Shown here: piece after piece, positions 1 through 8,998 of the stretch
Layout of the letters: each line of letters opens with the position of its first letter
Numbering within the stretch: the first letter of the stretch is position 1
Source of the DNA: an uncultured Lachnospiraceae bacterium
Lineage (GTDB): Bacteria > Bacillota_A > Clostridia > Lachnospirales > Lachnospiraceae
Direction: 5' to 3'
DNA length: 17,294 bases
Assembly: GCA_947302185.1 (NCBI GenBank)
Contig: CAMYVI010000021.1
Coordinates: 1-17,294 of the forward strand
Notes under the pieces: model-generated
The model's input: only the letters and a program-made list of their open reading frames with translations
What the model was told of the DNA's origin: nothing
Database searches by the model: none
Made by a program: the position numbers and the translations under genes

Positions 1-3000
1 CGGATTTATCTCCGGAGGAAGAGGACGCAGGTGCCGCGCCGTTTGCGCTGGCTCTGGATGTGGATTTATGTGTGTTCTTCGCCGTTGTGTTAACGTTTAC
101 ATTCTTTGCCTTTACATTCCTGGATAAGCGGGATTCCGTCTTGTCATGCAGGACGGAGATCGCAAAGGATCCGCCTACGCCGCAGCTGGATCCGGCCGCA
201 GCAGCATTTGCCGCCATCTGCCTGCTCAGATTGCTGCCCGCTTTGACATTGAAATCGCCGTCAGACAGGATAGTGCCGTCTCCTTTGCCGAAGCGCGCCT
301 GCGTTTCAGTACCGGAAACCATCAGAGACAGAACCGGTGTGATGGAAACGCCGCCCGCGGAACCTGCGGTCGAGCTGACGGTCTGATCTTCATTCAGATT
401 TGCCGTCACATCCACGCTGCCAAGCTTCGTCTCTTTCTTGTCTTCAGCCTGATCTGCCGGAGTCTCCTTCAGCGCGATCTTTGCATTGTCTTCGATCACA
501 GCCTTGACTTCCGTACCGGTGACCGCCACTGCAATGCCTGCACCGACGCCCATATTTTTGGCTTTTTCATCGCCCTTGGCGTCGCCTGTTGTCGTAAACT
601 TGTTTTCTCCGTTGGCAGTAACCTTAAGATCGCCGCCGGTCAGTGTGACGTCCGCCGTTTTATCGATCTTCGCATCCGCTCTGACGGAAGATACGTTCAC
701 CGCGATCGCACCGCCGATACCGATATCTCCTTCACTGTATCCGGCTTTGGCCTCGACTTCGTGTTCGGATTTCTCGTCCGCATTGATTATAAGTCCATTG
801 GACTCGATCTTTGCGTTTTTCACATATGCATCATTTTTATTGATCAGAATACCGACTGCCACCGATGCCCCGACCGACACCGTATTGCTGCCGTCCTTGC
901 CGGAACCGTTTCCGGACTGCACGCCCGGTGTGAAAGCCGCACTGATCTGGAGGCTTGCATTTTTGCCGATCTTATCCGGGAGGACCACGGTATATTCCGT
1001 TCCTCTTCCGGTTGCCTTCAGATCAACGGTCTTGCCGTCTGCCGTCAGTGTCACGGTAACACCGCCATTTTTGACCTTGTAACCGTCGTTCGGTGTCAGG
1101 GTGAAAGTATACTTCTTTCCCGCATCCGCCAGTACTGCCGAAAGGTCGATCTTACCGTTTGTCGTATCCGACGCGCCGACCTTGACAGTTCTCTCTTCGA
1201 TGACCGGAACAAATTTGAAATTGATTCCGCCTGCTGACGCATCCCTCAGTCTGATTGTCGTACCGCCCACGTTTACCGCATACGGAACCGTATAGTACCA
1301 TACATCCTCATCATTTTTAATCAGCCCTTCAGGAGAATCTTCCGGAGTCAGGTTTCCGCCGATGTAAAGTGCCAGAGAGCTGATCTTCTTTCCTGCTTTG
1401 ACCGCATCCTCTTTCAGATAAATTTTGAAAGTTTCACCTGCGCCAACCTTTTCGGAACTTGTCTGAATCAGATTCTTATTCTCTTCTGCAAGATCCTTTT
1501 CTTCAAATACAACAGAATGAATCTGGTTGTAAAAATCAGCGGTAATCGTAACAGCAGTATTCGGCATAACAAAGGAATACTTGCCGTCTTTGATCTGCAG
1601 TTCTTTCTTTGTTTCCTCGCCATCAAGTGTGTAGGACACATACACTTTGGCCAACGTGCTTGTATGGCCCGCACCGGAATTGATCGAGAATTTTACGGTG
1701 TTGCCTTCAATGGCTGTTGCCTTCTTATCACCTTCCGCCTTGGAATTAATGGTAGCGGGATCCAGCGTGATTGTGCCTGCCTCGGGTTCATCATCTCCGC
1801 CGGCCTTAACTGACAGAGCGATGTCTCGCACGTTCTTCACAAACTCCGCTGTGACAACAAGTTCACTGCCTTCCTTCAGATCCTTCAGATCTGCGATCTT
1901 GAAGTAGTAGTTGCCCTTGCCGCCGTCTTTGAGTGCAGCTTTACCCTCAGTTCCGTCCGCTTTTGTATATTTCACGAAAAGGGACGCAACCGTTTCTTCT
2001 TTATTGTTATCACCGGAACCGTCTTCTTTACCGTCTCCGGATTCCTTCTTCTGAGTGGTCTCGCCCAGTCTGTATCCGACACGCGGAGTGACAGAGAATG
2101 CGAACACCTTGCTGCCGGCCTTGCCGCTCAGCAGGTTGACAGCGCCGTTTTGTGTAGAATCGATCTTTACCGTATTGCCGACCAGCCAGGAACCTTCGGC
2201 GTCCGCATCGGCTTCGATGCCTTCCAACCGAATCGTGACTTTTGTGCCGGCCTTGACGGAAAGGCTCGACAGATCCACAGTATACTGCGCAGTCGCTTTA
2301 TCCAGTTTCGCTTTGCCCGTCTGCTCCTTACCGTCCGAATCGGTATAGGTGAATGTCACCTTGCCTTCATCATTGGTGAAATCCTTATCGGCTCCGACGA
2401 CCTTAAATACATATACGCCCTTCTCAGGATCCGACTCTGCCAGAGACTTCAGGGACGCGCCTTCCTTTTTGCCCGGAGCTGTGTACACGGTATAAGGCAC
2501 GATTGTCTGTTCTGCCGTGATCTGAGTAGCTCCTTCGGGTGTTGTACCGCCGGCACTTTCTTTCTTCTCTTCCTCCTCGTCTTTGCCGACCGCTGTGCCG
2601 TCTGCCACTACACTGGCTTCGGCATTGCCGCTGGCATTCACTGTGACAGATCCGCCGGCTTCAATCTTGCCGGTGGTCGAGATGGCTGCTTCGTTGGTAT
2701 TGATATTGACGCCGCCGGCCAGTGCGCCCGCACTCTGTGCGCTTGACGCATCGTCCGGTTTGGCAGGAGTCATTTCCGCTCCGGTGGCATCTCCGAATTC
2801 CGCAATAAAGCTGATCTTTCCTACAACACCGTACGGAACTCTGAACTTATAAGCACCCGCCTCATTGGCTTTGACCTCTGTCTCTACTTCACGCTGTTTC
2901 AGATAATAATAGTTATTGTCATCCGGAATCTTATCTTTTCCGGCAAGAGACTTTTCAATATAACTTCCTTCCGCAAATACATAGTATTTCGTATTGGCAT

Positions 3001-6000
3001 CTACCGGCTTATCGGGTTCTGCCTTTACATACTCTGTATAATAGTAAGTCTTGCCGGACGGAATCTTCTTTCCGTTCTCGACACCCTGTTCTTTTTCCTG
3101 TTTCACGAACTTTCCGGCTACCAGCAGATAATACGTCCTCTTATCAGTATCGAATTTCTTGTCTGTCTCGATCTGATACTCGGATTTATAAACCGCTTTC
3201 AGATTCTTCATGGCCTTGTCTGCGGCCGGGTTCGGCGTGACCGTAACAAAGGAATTGGGATCGGCCTTTGTCACGCTCAGCAGGATTGCGCCGATTTCTT
3301 CATAATACTCAGGCTTTCCGTCTTTATCCTTCGGAATTTCATCGCCTACTTCTGCGCCGGTCACTTTTGTCATGACTGTGTCGCCGGCAATTTCCACCTT
3401 GGTATAATATGTTGCACCCTCAGCGACTTTCTCATCTTTTGTCAGCTGATATGACCCGTCGGTCTCTTCGATCTCCAGTGTCACTGCATCGGGAGATGTG
3501 GAATCTTCCTGCTGCTCTTCGGGGTCTTCTTCCGGTGCAGTATTGCCTGTAGATTCATTGAACAGATCGCTCAGGCCGGCATCCGTTGTTTCTTCTTCCG
3601 GAGTTGTACCGCTCTCTCCCTTTTCGAACTCTACGGATACCTTTACATCGGCTTCCGGCATGCGGTAGCTGAAGGAACCGTCTGCGTTTCGTTTCAGTTC
3701 GATCTCATTATTGCCGGATGCGTCGTCTCCGCTGATCGTGACCTTGGTCTTTTCCTTTGCACCTTTCAGCAGATAGGTGACAGTAATCTCTTTGACCTTG
3801 TATCCCTTATTCGGTGTAATGACCAGGCGTACCGGGTCGGCATCCACATAATAATTTGTATCCTTCGGAATCGCTTCCCCGGGTGTGATATCCGTTGCTT
3901 TTACATACTTATCTTTGACCAGGGTATAGTAAGTAACACCTTCCTCAAACATGTTGGTGTCTGCTGACTTGTGTCCGTTGGCGGAGGACGGAGCCGAAAC
4001 TGAACCGTGATCCGATTCTTCCGCCGTAACTTTGTACTGTTTGGAACTTACAAGATCTGCCGCACCCGTCAGTTTATTTTTGACCCAGCCATAACCGGAA
4101 GTCAGGGCCTTCTTGCCATATTCTTCTCCGAGCTTCTTAAGCAGCTCCGTAACGCCGCTAAGCAGCGTGCCTGCCGATTTCTTGTCATCGTCATCTTTAT
4201 CTTCGCTGCCGTCATCATCTTTTTCTTCTTCCGCTTTTGCGCTGGTCGCGTGAGCTTTTCCTTTCAGAGTTGCCGAGGAGTTCAGTTCAATGTTTCCGCC
4301 GGCTTTAATTGAAGCGCTGTCTTCCACTCGTGTGTACGCATCCTGTACAGCAACTTCAACAGCAAGGTAACCGCTCGAATCCGATTTCAGTTCGCCTCGC
4401 TTTGCGCTGGCTTCCGCCACGGTGGAAGCCTTGGTATCCATCTTTACATCACCGCCGGCTACCATATTTGTCGTTCCGCCGATGAGGATATGACCATCAT
4501 TAACGGCTACTGCTGTGGCTAAGGAGAGCGGCAGCTTTCCGGTCGTCGCTTCAGCCTTCAGAGAGTCGTCGGATAATACGCTCAGAGTTATATCTTTTCC
4601 GGATTTGACCTCGGCGCCTATTATCTCGATTGTAGTTCTCGTAACGGCCACTACGAAAGAAACCGGAATATACAGACTGGCCACATCTTTGTTCGAAGCT
4701 TCCATGGAAACATTCGATTTAGCCGATGCGTTGATATACCGTTTCGCATCGATATCGCCATACACGGAAATCGTTGCGCTGCCCACTTTTATATTGAAGG
4801 TGTTGGGAACCTGCAGCACGTTGCTCACAATCTCAAGGTCGCTGTCGATTTTATTCAGCTTGTCCAGCCATCCGCCAAGCAGCTCGAACAACTTGTGTGT
4901 CTGGTCGATTTCGGCTGACATTGCAACATCTCCGCTGGTCGCTGTCAGAGAACCGTCCTTCTTCACTTCGATTCCTGCCTCGGCATTAAAGTCGAACAAA
5001 CTGCCGGACATCTGATCGCCCAACTTATCACTGACAATAGAAGGAACATCATCACTGATATCAAATGTTACATCATCATCCTTGGTTATCAGGTTGATAT
5101 CTGCTGCGGTTACTGCACCGTTGACCAGAATCTTCTGTGCCGTCGCCTTCAGATTTACCGCCGGGATATTGAGCTTGCCGAGACGGATTGTATCTCCGCT
5201 GATATCCAGATTAGTCAGAATCAGGTCTTTATAAGCAGACCAGTCTCCGGTCACCTCTTGATTCTTATCCGCTTCAACGGAATAATTAACGAATGACTTC
5301 GGAGTAACTCCGTCCAGTTTGGTAAGCTTTTCCGACTTTTTGTTTTCCAGACTGTCCATGAAAAGATGAAAACTGATCAGGCTGATTTTTCCGGCAGCAT
5401 CTTTCCCATCCGGGATCAGGCTGATCGTACCGACATAAGTTTTCTCATTTCCGCTGTCCGTCTTCGTAAGCTCCGCCGAGATCTGCCCCTCCTTGTCTTT
5501 GGCGAGCTTGCCTGTCAGATTCATAATATTGTAGCCGGCTCCGCCGTCGATGTTTACAGCATCATCCGCGAATCCCTTGACCAGAGAAGCGTCCACATTG
5601 GCAATGTCATCCCCGTCACCGAGTTCGACCTTCAGACTGCCCTTGACGGTCTCTTCCGAACCGCTGCCGCTTCCGTTCTCATCGCTATTCTTATAGGAAG
5701 AAACAGCATCGCTTCCGGCTTTCAGTCCCACTTTATCATCGCCGCTGCCTGTGATGACCTCCGCCTCAAGAACGCCGGCAGCATGATTCAGATTAACGGT
5801 ATCGCTGCCGTTGCCTGTATTGACGGTCAGCTTGTTGAAGAAGTTATTTTCTTTATCATCGTTGTCATCATCTTCCGCTTCTTCTTTTGCGCTCGATGCG
5901 GTGACCGAATCGTTTCCTTCTCCCGTATCGAGGGTGACGGTATTGTCTCCGCCGGTCATTGTCACATCTATTCCGTCATCTTCGGAAGTTCCGTAGACTG

Positions 6001-7132
6001 TGACATCGGCACCTCCGCTGACCTTTATGGAATTCTTCAGAGAGAGCCATATACCCGCCAGTACCGTATTGATACCCTGAATGTTAAAATTCCCGCCGAA
6101 GAGCACATTCTGGCCGGTATCAGTCGTTATCTTAGACTTGTCGATGATGCCGCCATCCTCCGGCTTGGTATAGGAACCTTCTCCGAGAATATAGAGCTTG
6201 AACCCTTTGTTATTGGTGAGAATGTCTTTCAGTGCGGTCTTACTTCCGGAAGAATCCGACGACTCTATTTCTAACTCATCAGAAATATTCACATCTCCGT
6301 CGTATTTGCCGGCTGCCACGGTGACCGTGACAGATTTGGTATCCGCCGTGATTTTTTTCAGTGCCTCGTTGACTGCCTTCTGAATGGCATTATCGGAAGA
6401 AGTCACTGTTGTTCGGGTTACTTTGTCGACCGTCGTCGTTCCGTCCTTCTCGGTCTTATTACCTTCCGTGACCTCAACTTTGTTGCCATCTTTGGTCAGG
6501 TCGACTTTTTCCCGGTCTTCCTCTTTAATCGTGTCGCCGACGTCCGTCAGTGTATAGGTCTTTCCGGCAGGTTCCATGTTCTTAATCTTGTCCTCTGCCT
6601 TTTCATCCCCTTCCAGTGTGACAGACTCAAAAGTTTCGGTCACAGTAACAGAAGGCACATCGTTTTCGATTGCCTCTGCCTCGGTAACCGTATTACTTTC
6701 ACTGCCGTCGGACTCCGTGATCACCTCAGCGACCGTAGCGCTGCCCGGATCAGCCTCGAGCGCAACGGATGTGTCTTCAGCTATATCGCCGCCGGAATCA
6801 CCGCCGCTGTCCGATCCGCCGTCATTATCTCCGCCGGAATCGGCATCGCTATCCCCTCCGCCGTCATTATCTCCGCCGGAATCATCATAGCTATCCCCTC
6901 CGCCGTCATTATCTCCGCCGGAATCATCATAGCTATCCCCTCCGCTGTCATTATCGCCCCCGACATAGGCTTCTTCCTGGGTCGTGATTTCCCCTTCGAA
7001 CGTGCCGTCTCCCTCTTCAGCCCGAACATGCATGCCCGTTGACCACATGAGCATAAATGCCACGCAGACCGGGAACAGTCCCTTGAACAATCTGAAATAC
7101 TTTCGATTCATCCGCTGATTTTTTTGCTTCAT
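1..7132 (-). CDS. Giant secreted repeat protein, LktA-like filamentous adhesin (C-terminus beyond window)
   Basis: Open from an ATG at 7132 to the left edge: 2,377 codons, no stop seen. GAGG six bases upstream supports this ATG; the ATG at codon 8 has no such site. Residues 1-38 form a signal peptide (basic start, hydrophobic 18-32, VRA before the likely cut). In order: an Asp/Gly/Ser repeat tract (about 58-112); a pectin-lyase-like beta-helix start (about 248-300, VTVAAGKYDGDV); RTX-like motifs (about 391-511); long stretches alternating short Ala/Val strands with GGD-type turns; Tyr-rich repeats (about 1,060-1,415); modules of the GYKV to MPEADV kind (about 1,095-1,165, again near 1,780-1,870); and more GG-turn beta repeats to the edge. 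I saw one Cys after the signal peptide. The texture matches proteins named leukotoxin LktA family filamentous adhesin, but that is recognition, not a search. A surface or matrix role is inferred. The TPR gene upstream is probably co-transcribed. Anchor type cannot be seen. Confidence 0.85.
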   Translation of the reverse strand, partial: MKQKNQRMNRKYFRLFKGLFPVCVAFMLMWSTGMHVRAEEGDGTFEGEITTQEEAYVGGDNDSGGDSYDDSGGDNDGGGDSYDDSGGDNDGGGDSDADSGGDNDGGSDSGGDSGGDIAEDTSVALEADPGSATVAEVITESDGSESNTVTEAEAIENDVPSVTVTETFESVTLEGDEKAEDKIKNMEPAGKTYTLTDVGDTIKEEDREKVDLTKDGNKVEVTEGNKTEKDGTTTVDKVTRTTVTSSDNAIQKAVNEALKKITADTKSVTVTVAAGKYDGDVNISDELEIESSDSSGSKTALKDILTNNKGFKLYILGEGSYTKPEDGGIIDKSKITTDTGQNVLFGGNFNIQGINTVLAGIWLSLKNSIKVSGGADVTVYGTSEDDGIDVTMTGGDNTVTLDTGEGNDSVTASSAKEEAEDDDNDDKENNFFNKLTVNTGNGSDTVNLNHAAGVLEAEVITGSGDDKVGLKAGSDAVSSYKNSDENGSGSGSEETVKGSLKVELGDGDDIANVDASLVKGFADDAVNIDGGAGYNIMNLTGKLAKDKEGQISAELTKTDSGNEKTYVGTISLIPDGKDAAGKISLISFHLFMDSLENKKSEKLTKLDGVTPKSFVNYSVEADKNQEVTGDWSAYKDLILTNLDISGDTIRLGKLNIPAVNLKATAQKILVNGAVTAADINLITKDDDVTFDISDDVPSIVSDKLGDQMSGSLFDFNAEAGIEVKKDGSLTATSGDVAMSAEIDQTHKLFELLGGWLDKLNKIDSDLEIVSNVLQVPNTFNIKVGSATISVYGDIDAKRYINASAKSNVSMEASNKDVASLYIPVSFVVAVTRTTIEIIGAEVKSGKDITLSVLSDDSLKAEATTGKLPLSLATAVAVNDGHILIGGTTNMVAGGDVKMDTKASTVAEASAKRGELKSDSSGYLAVEVAVQDAYTRVEDSASIKAGGNIELNSSATLKGKAHATSAKAEEEKDDDGSEDKDDDDKKSAGTLLSGVTELLKKLGEEYGKKALTSGYGWVKNKLTGAADLVSSKQYKVTAEESDHGSVSAPSSANGHKSADTNMFEEGVTYYTLVKDKYVKATDITPGEAIPKDTNYYVDADPVRLVITPNKGYKVKEITVTYLLKGAKEKTKVTISGDDASGNNEIELKRNADGSFSYRMPEADVKVSVEFEKGESGTTPEEETTDAGLSDLFNESTGNTAPEEDPEEQQEDSTSPDAVTLEIEETDGSYQLTKDEKVAEGATYYTKVEIAGDTVMTKVTGAEVGDEIPKDKDGKPEYYEEIGAILLSVTKADPNSFVTVTPNPAADKAMKNLKAVYKSEYQIETDKKFDTDKRTYYLLVAGKFVKQEKEQGVENGKKIPSGKTYYYTEYVKAEPDKPVDANTKYYVFAEGSYIEKSLAGKDKIPDDNNYYYLKQREVETEVKANEAGAYKFRVPYGVVGKISFIAEFGDATGAEMTPAKPDDASSAQSAGALAGGVNINTNEAAISTTGKIEAGGSVTVNASGNAEASVVADGTAVGKDEEEEKKESAGGTTPEGATQITAEQTIVPYTVYTAPGKKEGASLKSLAESDPEKGVYVFKVVGADKDFTNDEGKVTFTYTDSDGKEQTGKAKLDKATAQYTVDLSSLSVKAGTKVTIRLEGIEADADAEGSWLVGNTVKIDSTQNGAVNLLSGKAGSKVFAFSVTPRVGYRLGETTQKKESGDGKEDGSGDNNKEETVASLFVKYTKADGTEGKAALKDGGKGNYYFKIADLKDLKEGSELVVTAEFVKNVRDIALSVKAGGDDEPEAGTITLDPATINSKAEGDKKATAIEGNTVKFSINSGAGHTSTLAKVYVSYTLDGEETKKELQIKDGKYSFVMPNTAVTITADFYNQIHSVVFEEKDLAEENKNLIQTSSEKVGAGETFKIYLKEDAVKAGKKISSLALYIGGNLTPEDSPEGLIKNDEDVWYYTVPYAVNVGGTTIRLRDASAGGINFKFVPVIEERTVKVGASDTTNGKIDLSAVLADAGKKYTFTLTPNDGYKVKNGGVTVTLTADGKTVDLKATGRGTEYTVVLPDKIGKNASLQISAAFTPGVQSGNGSGKDGSNTVSVGASVAVGILINKNDAYVKNAKIESNGLIINADEKSEHEVEAKAGYSEGDIGIGGAIAVNVSSVRADAKIDKTADVTLTGGDLKVTANGENKFTTTGDAKGDEKAKNMGVGAGIAVAVTGTEVKAVIEDNAKIALKETPADQAEDKKETKLGSVDVTANLNEDQTVSSTAGSAGGVSITPVLSLMVSGTETQARFGKGDGTILSDGDFNVKAGSNLSRQMAANAAAAGSSCGVGGSFAISVLHDKTESRLSRNVKAKNVNVNTTAKNTHKSTSRASANGAAPASSSSGDKS
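6800..6957 (-). repeat. 42-bp in-frame repeats coding an acidic Asp/Gly/Ser tract
   Basis: Within the giant protein, just after the signal peptide, a 14-codon unit reading GDSYDDSGGDNDGG occurs twice. A third copy follows (GDSDADSGGDNDGG), with partial copies at both ends. The unit has almost no positive charge and is rich in Asp, Gly and Ser, suggesting a flexible, possibly cation-binding linker near the mature N-terminus. The near identity of the DNA copies points to recent duplication, and copy number may vary between strains. Confidence 0.9.
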
Positions 7133-7207
7133 ACTTCACCTCTGCCTTTTCGGCGTCTTGTGTGGTAAGGTTTTTCATCGGATTACATAGTATTGCGGTT
7201 GTCCGCG

Positions 7208-8560
7208 TTATCCGAGTGCTTTCAGCAATTCCTCCGCGCCTTTCGCCAGTTCCTCATCGTCTCCTCTGGACATGACTTCCTGCAGATCGGCTTTGGCCTT
7301 GCCGTTGTTTTCTTCTTTTGCATAACACACGGCACGGTTATAGCAGCTTGCCGTGACCGCTTCTTCTTTTTCAATAGACGCGGTGAAGTGGTCTATTGCT
7401 GTCTGATAGTCTTCCTGTGCCAGTGTACAGATTCCGAGATAATAATCGATATCCGGAAAGTCTGCATTTTCAGCCTTTGTCGCTTCAAGATAACCGGCGG
7501 CTTCACTGTACTGATCCTGTGCCAGGTACGCAAGACCTGTCCAGAATGACGCCTCCGTGATATCATCGCCGTTTTCTTTCAGTTCGCTCAAGGCTTTGAG
7601 TCCGTCTTCCTGCGCTGTCTTATAATCTGCTGCCGCAAAAGCGCTTTTGGAAGACTGGCTGTACATCACTGCCTTATCGGGATACCCGTCTTCCACCGCT
7701 TTGAGGAAATATGTGACAGCCTGTTTATATTCCCCGTCCTCCATCAGGCACATGCCCAGCATAGCGGCAGGCCGGCCTTCCGGATCTTCCTCTGTCAGCT
7801 CGAAATATGTTTCCAGATCTTTTCTTGCTGCCGAGTTGTCTTCCAGCAGAATCTCGCATCTGGCGCGATCCGCAAACATATCCGTCGTGACCAGAGAATC
7901 ATCTTCGATTCCGGCCGAGTAACAGATCACGGCGCTTTTATAGTCTTCCAGCGATTCAAACAGTCCTGCCAGCGCGAGCGTTTCTTTCGGATCCCGTCCG
8001 GGAAGCCGGATGTAATGATGAAAACTATCCGCGGCTTCTTCGGCATTTCCCGCTTCGGCTTTCATCTGTGCCTTAAGGAACCAGGCGGCTGCCAGTGTTT
8101 CATCCTGTGAAACAGCTTTGTCCAGCATTTTTTCCGCGTCTTCCAGATTATCCTGCAGAATGTAGAGACTGCCCAGTCTCAGATACAGAACAGCGAGATC
8201 CTCCTCCTGTCCGGTTGCAACTGCGATACCGTCTTTCATATATTTCGCAGCGGCTTCAAAATCTTCATTGGCTATGGCAATATCCGCATACAGGTTAAAA
8301 TCTTTATATGTCCGGGGTAGATGCCCGATTGTCTGCAGGTACTTCCACTGACGGGCTATGCGGTCATCGGAAAGATACGGTGTCTCCTGCTCCATGACCT
8401 GTGCCGCATAGGCTTCATTTTGTTCCGTATAGTTCTCTGCTGCATACCGGACCTGCGTCTTTGCCGTCAAAACCTGGCCGAGTACCAGTACCAGTATCAG
8501 CAAAAGAACCAGAAGCCTGCGCCATATGCGTTTTCCTGTGCCTTTCTTCTCGTTTTCCAT
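7208..8560 (-). CDS. Membrane-anchored TPR protein
   Basis: 450 residues. Residues 1-15 are basic and polar, and 13-32 form one hydrophobic segment (a Leu/Val run) without a lipobox Cys, so a signal anchor with the rest outside the membrane is likely. From about residue 79 to the end are roughly nine tetratricopeptide-like helix pairs with the usual Ala, Gly, Tyr and Leu positions, for example LYLRLGSLYILQDNLEDAEK (about 122-141) and YYLGICTLAQEDYQTAIDHF near the C-terminus. TPR domains bind other proteins; no catalytic motif is visible. The ATG follows ACAGGAAAAA, an acceptable ribosome site. The stop is 75 bases before the giant adhesin with no terminator between, so one transcript is likely. 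This suggests, but does not show, a scaffold or chaperone role in export or assembly of that protein. Confidence 0.85.
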   Translation of the reverse strand: MENEKKGTGKRIWRRLLVLLLILVLVLGQVLTAKTQVRYAAENYTEQNEAYAAQVMEQETPYLSDDRIARQWKYLQTIGHLPRTYKDFNLYADIAIANEDFEAAAKYMKDGIAVATGQEEDLAVLYLRLGSLYILQDNLEDAEKMLDKAVSQDETLAAAWFLKAQMKAEAGNAEEAADSFHHYIRLPGRDPKETLALAGLFESLEDYKSAVICYSAGIEDDSLVTTDMFADRARCEILLEDNSAARKDLETYFELTEEDPEGRPAAMLGMCLMEDGEYKQAVTYFLKAVEDGYPDKAVMYSQSSKSAFAAADYKTAQEDGLKALSELKENGDDITEASFWTGLAYLAQDQYSEAAGYLEATKAENADFPDIDYYLGICTLAQEDYQTAIDHFTASIEKEEAVTASCYNRAVCYAKEENNGKAKADLQEVMSRGDDEELAKGAEELLKALG

Positions 8561-8636
8561 TTTTTCCTGTGACCCTTCGGTCCGAACAAACTCCTGTCTT
8601 AAAATGTAAAATATATAGTGCTAATCAGAATTATTT

Positions 8637-8666
8637 TCTATAAAATAAACACATTCAGAAATTCAA
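8637..8666 (-). promoter_or_regulatory. Candidate sigma-A promoter for the TPR-adhesin operon
   Basis: Reading leftward, TTGAAT (8666-8661) and TATAGA (8642-8637) are separated by 18 bases in an AT-rich stretch, about 75 bases before the TPR start codon and after the terminator of the preceding operon. Each box matches the consensus only in part, so this is a position-supported guess. Confidence 0.35.
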
Positions 8667-8794
8667 TTTTCCAAAAATAGCGCACAATAAGCCTATTTTG
8701 CAAATAATTATCTACCTTTTGACGGATTTTGTCAATCCTCTGATCGGGATTCTGTTTATTATTTTGAATGAAGCCGTGATTAATCTCCCGCAAA

Positions 8795-8840
8795 CAGAAA
8801 AATGCGGGAGAACCCTTCTATTTAAAGGCTCTTCCGCATT
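8795..8840 (-). terminator. Rho-independent terminator of the GNAT-lipoprotein operon
   Basis: On the minus strand, AATGCGG with a further GA/CC-rich arm (8840-8824) pairs with the arm ending CCGCATT (8817-8801), with two or three mismatches and a loop of about six bases. It is followed by TTTCTGTTT. It lies about 160 bases after the lipoprotein stop and before the candidate promoter of the next operon, which fits its orientation. Confidence 0.7.
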
Positions 8841-8998
8841 CGTACTGTCAAAGACAGGATACTATTTTACAATAAAATGCATATATACAGCTGTATCCTA
8901 ATTATACCTTTTTGAAAACCTTACCCGCTCACCCTGAGTATATAATAAGGTAGGGAGAGCACAAGTTGCGCCCCGGCTCAGTTATTCATCGCCTGCCT

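Larger units (their letters stand above)
8561..8998. other. 438-base intergenic region between two minus-strand operons
   Basis: AT-rich and without a convincing gene. It holds the candidate promoter for the TPR operon, the terminator, and a perfect 8-bp hairpin CTCCCGCA / TGCGGGAG (8785-8792 with 8803-8810) that shares bases with the terminator stem. It also has an inverted repeat AGGATAC / GTATCCT (8856-8862 with 8893-8899) with a smaller ATTTTA / TAAAAT pair inside. The 67-codon open frame on the plus strand at 8698-8901 runs through the terminator and is not believable. Confidence 0.6.

Noticed and set aside
146..1237. 363-codon plus-strand open frame, and similar plus-strand frames through 6987
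   Set aside because: They lie antisense to the giant minus-strand gene, have Cys/His/Arg-rich or Ser/Pro-rich compositions typical of shadow frames, and lack ribosome sites.
6781..7029. 82-codon minus-strand frame with repeated MTAEGIAMMIP-like units
   Set aside because: It is a second frame over the 42-bp repeats of the giant gene; the in-frame reading with a signal peptide is clearly the real one.
8698..8901. 67-codon hydrophobic plus-strand frame
   Set aside because: It runs through the terminator hairpin, has no ribosome site and falls in an AT-rich gap where chance frames are common.
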